Shown one piece after another: positions 59,847 through 64,000 of a stretch of DNA of 64,000 bases (position 1 is its first letter; every line of letters begins with the position of its first letter). Both the position numbers and the translations under genes were made by a program. The DNA is from Nepenthes gracilis (taxonomy: Eukaryota; Streptophyta; Magnoliopsida; Caryophyllales; Nepenthaceae): the NCBI GenBank assembly GCA_033239525.1, contig BSYO01000025.1, forward strand, positions 2,452,001 through 2,516,000. The letters are read 5' to 3'. Under the pieces are notes generated by a model that did no database searches, was not told the origin of the DNA, and saw only the letters and a list, made by a program, of their open reading frames with translations.

Positions 59847-60710
59847 GTGAAACAACTGAGCGTATATTTTTTGACCCAATTGATCCAGAAAAGTATGTGC
59901 AAATTGGGAGTTCTCTCTGGGTTGTTTCGAGAACAACTTATTTCCTTCCTCAAGCAGAATGTGGATGTATTTGCGTGGTCTCCAGTTGATATGCCTCGAA
60001 TCCCGACAGATTTAATGGTCCACAAGTTTGGGCTTGACCCCAATCACAAACCGGTTAGGCAGAAACGGAGAAACCATTTCACAGAAAAACTTATTGCAAT
60101 TTGTGAGAAAGTAAAAAAGTTGATCGACGCTGGGTTCATAAGAGATGTCGAGTATCTTGACTGGCTTTCCAACGTAGTGCTTGTGAAGAAAAGTAATAAA
60201 AAATGGAGGATGTGTGTAGATGTCACTAATTTGAATAAGGCCTGTCCTGAGGATAGTTACTCACTACCTGAAATAGATACCCTGGTGGACTCTATAGCCC
60301 GGTATGAATTACTAAGTTTTATGGATGCTTATTTTAGATACAATCAGATGGATGAACCAAGAAGATGATGAGCATACATCTTTCATGACTGACAAAGGTA
60401 CATATTGTTATAAAGTGATGCCTTTTAGTCTTAAGAATGTAGGAGCCACGTATCAAAGGCTGGTAAATAAAATATTTGAGGCTTAAATTGACAAAAATAT
60501 GGAGGTATATGTAGACGATATGATTGTAAAAAGTAAGGTTACCTGTGACCACATTCAAGATTTTGAAGGAAACCTTCGAGACACTCCGAAAATATCAAAT
60601 GAAATTAAACCCGACTAAGTATATTTTTGAAGTGACCACGAAAAAGTTCTTAGGCTTCATAATTTCCCAGTGTGGGATCAAAACTAATCCTGAGAAAATT
60701 AAGACCATAA
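59847..60710 (+). pseudogene. Reverse transcriptase pseudogene of the second element
   Basis: Open 59847-60368 with DMPRIPTDLMVHKFGLDP, VLVKKSNKKWRMCVDVTNLN and SFMDAYFRYNQM. A frameshift at about 60350 then moves the reading to another frame (EHTSFMTDKGTYCYKVMPF). YVDD is at 60508-60519, followed by MIVKSK. There is a TAA at 60484-60486. The region ends with KKFLGFIISQCGI. Confidence 0.9.
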
Positions 60711-61380
60711 TAGATATGGCACGACCAGAAACAGTGAAGGATGTCCAGAGATTAACTAGGAGGCTTGCAGCTCTATCCCGGTTCCTGACCAAGTCAGCGA
60801 AAAAATACCTCCTCTTCTTTAACGCTTTAAAAGGCATGAAAACAAATGGTTTTATCTAGATAGTTGACTACCAGACTGCTTTCAAGGAATTGAAGGATTA
60901 TTTGTATAGTCCTCCTCTATTGACCTCACCAAAGCAAAATGAAGATTTGTATTTGTACCTGGCCGTTTTGGAGACCGTGCTGAGTTCGGTTTTAATCCAA
61001 GAACAATCAGGTGTACAACGGCCAGTGTACTATATCAGTAAGATGTTGGCGAAACTAAGACTTGTTACTCACATGCAGAGAGAATGGCCTTGGCACTTGT
61101 TTATTCAACACGAAAATTGCGGCCATATTTTCAGGCTCACAAGATAATTATCCTTACTGACCAACCTTTTAAAATAATGTTACGAATGCCTGACATGTTT
61201 GGAAGATTAATAAAATTGGCAATAGAATTGGGTGAGTTTCACATTGAGTTCAGACCAAGGCCGACGATCAAAGGTCAGGTTTTGGCAGGCTTCATCATTG
61301 AAGCCACAACCCAAACTCCGGACATCTCAGTTGGAGATGAAGGCATCTGCCAGACAGTTGAACTGCCTTATTGGACTTTA
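60711..61380 (+). pseudogene. RNase H pseudogene of the second element
   Basis: LTRRLAALSRFLTKSAKKYL, then pieces 60890-61147 (LYLAVLETVLSSVLIQEQ; RPVYYISKML) and 61084-61425 (ALALVYSTRKLRPYFQAHKI; ILTDQPFKIMLRMPDMFGR). They overlap through a frameshift near 61070-61090. Confidence 0.82.
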
Positions 61381-61780
61381 CGCATTGACGGTCATCAACA
61401 CAATCCGAGAGTGGAGCCAGAATAATCATGGAACTCCTGATGGAAAAAAGATCACTTATTCCTTAAGGCTTGGATTTTCGACCACCAACAATGTGGTTGA
61501 GCTTACATTGGCCAGAAAATGTTCGACAAAACGTGTAATTGTGTACAGCAACTCTGAACTCACCGTGAACCAAGTTCAGAAAAACTTTGACGTAACCAGT
61601 CCTTTGCTTAAAAACTACTTGGCAAAAGTAAAAAGCATGGAGTAAGGCTTTGACAAATTGGAGATAGTTCACATCTCCCGCACAGATAATGGAAAAGCAG
61701 ACCAACTAGCCAGGGCTGCAGCCATTAAAAACCCTAGGCAATATTCAAAATGTCTACAAGAAATTCTGGAGACTCCATGT
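61381..61780 (+). pseudogene. Second RNase H pseudogene of the second element
   Basis: Pieces LRIDGHQHNPRVE (61379), YSLRLGFSTTNNVVELTLAR (61459), RVIVYSNSELTVNQVQ and ISRTDNGKADQLARAAA (61673). The third acidic position is Asn (YSN) and the motif around the second is shortened compared with the first element. Confidence 0.72.
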
Positions 61781-61789
61781 ATTGAGCAG

Positions 61790-62950
61790 TATAAGCTAGA
61801 CGTTCTGCAGGTTATGGACCAGGAGAATTGGATGACCCTATACTGAAAATATTTGATAGATGGAATTTAACCGGAGACTCCCAAAGATGCCAAGCGTATA
61901 AAGAAGACAGCAGGTTGGTATGCTATTGTGGATGAAAAAATGTATCGTCGAGCATATTCTACCCCATATCTCAAATGCCTCACTCCAAAGGAAGCAGATT
62001 ACGTCATAGGTGAGGTCCATCTTGGAATATGTGGATCCCACATTGGAGGAAAAAATTTAGCCTTCAAAATCATGATGCAAGGTTATTACTGACCCACAAT
62101 GAAAAAAGACGCAATAGACTTTGTTAGGAGGTGTGAAACTGTCAGCTGCACGGAAATATAATCCATCAACCACCAATTGAGTTGAAGACCTTACAGACAT
62201 CGTGGCCCTTTACACAGTGGGGGCCTGATATCCTTGGCCCGTTTCCAGTGGCCTCAGGTCAAAAAAGTTTGTTATTGTGGGAATCGATTATTTCACCAAA
62301 TTAGTGGAGGCTTCTCCTTTGGTAAAAATAATTGAGCATAAGTTTGAGCATTAGGTTAGCTCATACTTCAACGGCTTATCTACAGACTAATGGATAGGTG
62401 GAGGTAACTAACATGACTTTGTTGCATAGGTTGAAGATAAAAATAGAAGATGTTGGGGGCTCCTGGGCAGATGAATTGAATTCAATTTTGTGGTCTTGTA
62501 TAACTACACCCAAGGAGCCAACCCAAGAAACTCCGTTCAGTCTATACTTTGGGGCAAAGGCAATGATTCCAGTGGAAATTAGGATGTCCAATTTAGGAAT
62601 TGAAAACTTTCATCCACTTAGCAATTGTCAGAGACTTAAAGAACATCTTGACCTACTCCATGAGATCCGAGAAACAGCCAAGGTGAGAACGGTGCTTTAC
62701 CAGCAAAGAGTAGCACGTTACTATAATAAAATGGTAATAGCTCAAAAGTTTGACGTTAGAGATTTAGTCCTACGTAGCATAAAGCTACCGGGAAGATCCT
62801 CGACAAAAATAAATTATCTCTAAATTGGGAGGGTCCATTTATTGCGTCAGCCATCCTCCGGGACGATACTTACAAATTACTCAGTCAAGACGATAGGTTA
62901 GTTCCTAGAACATGGAATGCAGTTCGCCTAAAGAAGTTTCATCAATAGTG
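61790..62950 (+). pseudogene. Integrase pseudogene with internal deletion
   Basis: Zinc-binding half VHLGICGSHIGGKNLAFK (about 62008) and RRCETVSC; core start VGIDYFTKLVEA (about 62275) keeps the first Asp. After ATAATTGAGCATAA near 62340 the sequence jumps to GAGCATTAGGTTAGCTCATA, which corresponds to a point about 110 bases further on in the first element, so the second catalytic Asp segment is missing. The C-terminal part is open at 62398-62823. Confidence 0.82.
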
Positions 62951-63545
62951 TTCGAAAATCTAGGTGGGCTATGTAAGTTTTTCATATATTTGTATTATTT
63001 TTAATGTCAATGAAATGTTTTGCTCTCTTATGCCGTTATTTACCTTTTTAATATGTTCATTTTATCTTTATCATTTTATCTATTATTACTATTTTTGTTT
63101 GAATGTGTGTATGCACGTGTAAAATGGCATCAAGCTAAATCGGCCTAGATTGCCCCTAAGTATGGTGAAATTTACTTCTCACTTATTCCGACCTAAAGAC
63201 GGTCAAAAGAACCTCGATACAGTTATCGAGAGGTCCACCGCGATTGAAAATTGGATCCATTCAAACCAACAAACTGGTTGAACAATTAAACATTAGGGGG
63301 ATATTTAGCATGCGTGCTTCGACTCCCTTCTGTAGGGAAAAGCACCTTCAATCAACTATGGCCTGCAAATTGGAGATCAGAATGATCTACGATCCCAATG
63401 TTATTAAAGCCCGACGTTAATAAAGAATGAAGCCAAAGGCTTGGCCGGCAAATGATTATCTATATAACAAGTAGACAATTAAAAAAAATCTGCTGGTATA
63501 TCATTAATACAGTACAACATCAAAAATACATAGTTAAATAATCGT

Positions 63546-64000
63546 TCATCCTTGGGAACTCCCAGGATGAGAGGAGCTTTGCTCTTCGGAATCAGAAAAA
63601 TTCTGTAAGTCAGATAAGCGCTAAACACCTCTATTTCTTTTATCAAACAAGTTGATTGAAAACTGTGGATCAATCACCAGGACAATCTGTTTGCATAAGT
63701 TGACACCATCCAAAAATCGAACGTTAAACACTTGTCCCAACTCCTTCGGCCTGAGACAAGTCATTAGCTCAGAACGTAGACATGCGTTTTCTCTCCGGAG
63801 ATATTTAACTTGATGGCTAGCCTTCTCAAAGGCATCTTTGGCGCTCTGGAGATCTTCGATCTGTTGGCTGGCCTGCTTAAAAGTATCCTTAGTACTTTGC
63901 AATTTAGCTTGCAGATTAGAAATTTGTTCTTGGCATTGTTGCAAAGTGATGGGATCCACTCGAGTTAGCCACAAATCATTAATTTCATCCTACAACTGAT
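63546..64000 (-). pseudogene. 3' end of the antisense ORF of the second element
   Basis: Minus strand, running in from beyond the window and ending at TGA 63548-63546. The open piece 63621-63974 is a heptad-like coiled coil (QEQISNLQAKLQSTKD; QIEDLQSAKDAFEKASHQVK) followed by QIVLVIDPQFSINLFD and RNRG, matching QIASLVDPTFLVGFFD and KNRG near the end of the 33613 ORF. An acidic Ser-rich tail (NFSDSEEQSSS) is shared with NFSDKEEPSS there. A TAG lies just before the end of the window. Confidence 0.7.

Larger units (their letters stand above)
56934..64000 (+). mobile_element. Second Tat-type Ty3/gypsy element, 5' part (cut by window end)
   Basis: 5' LTR, PBS, gag, PR, RT, RNase H, second RNase H, integrase and the end of an antisense ORF in the same order as in the 26483 element; the 3' LTR lies beyond the window. 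Protein pieces are clearly related to that element, while the LTRs are quite different in length and sequence. All genes are broken. Left flank is ATAAG. Confidence 0.9.

Overview
This is a stretch of flowering-plant nuclear DNA. It holds two intron-rich protein-coding genes, both on the + strand, separated and followed by layers of LTR retrotransposons. The evidence for a plant is a KIN-14 kinesin tail, an AHL (AT-hook plus PPC domain) gene, Ty3/gypsy elements of the Tat type (second RNase H, extra antisense ORF), a Met-tRNA-primed TRIM, long introns with GT-AG borders, and AT-rich intergenic DNA. The species cannot be told from the sequence. I see no bacterial-style operons, CRISPR arrays or host RNA genes. 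I found no convincing new biological system; the most interesting material is the structure of the retroelements and of the intronic repeats.

Layout. (1) 1-7829: the 3' half of a KIN-14 kinesin gene (six exons; the ATP-binding P-loop and everything upstream lie outside the window). (2) 7830-14400: AT-rich intergenic DNA with a solo copia-type LTR (10857-11335, perfect 5-bp target-site duplication), an (AAT)n microsatellite and one unassigned ORF. (3) 14420-17110: a strongly decayed Ty1/copia pol. (4) 17190-19498: a 2.3-kb solo LTR carrying a tandemly duplicated promoter segment and a 49-bp tandem array, with a complete TRIM element inserted into the array. (5) 19805-23732: a minus-strand Tat-like element whose two LTRs do not match; it looks like a deletion fusion of two elements. 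(6) 24430-25581: a solo LTR with perfect target duplication. (7) 26483-38129: a full-length but dead Tat-type Ty3/gypsy element with two 949-bp LTRs, ATTTT target duplications, gag-PR-RT-RH-second RH-INT remnants and an antisense ORF between pol and the 3' LTR. (8) 38135-51433: the AHL gene, five exons, coding 337 aa, with a solo LTR in intron 2. (9) 51434-56930: AT-rich DNA with possible LTR remnants. (10) 56934-64000: the 5' part of a second Tat-type element (LTR, PBS, broken gag and pol, start of an antisense ORF), cut off by the window end.

How the parts relate. The two host genes look independent and intact as far as they can be seen. The retroelements are non-coding relics full of stop codons and frameshifts. 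The two long gypsy elements and the chimeric one share the same plan, including a divergently oriented ORF near the 3' LTR. A separate family of short repeats rich in TATCG/CGATA occurs about ten times in the introns of the two genes and was not seen in the 30 kb between them.
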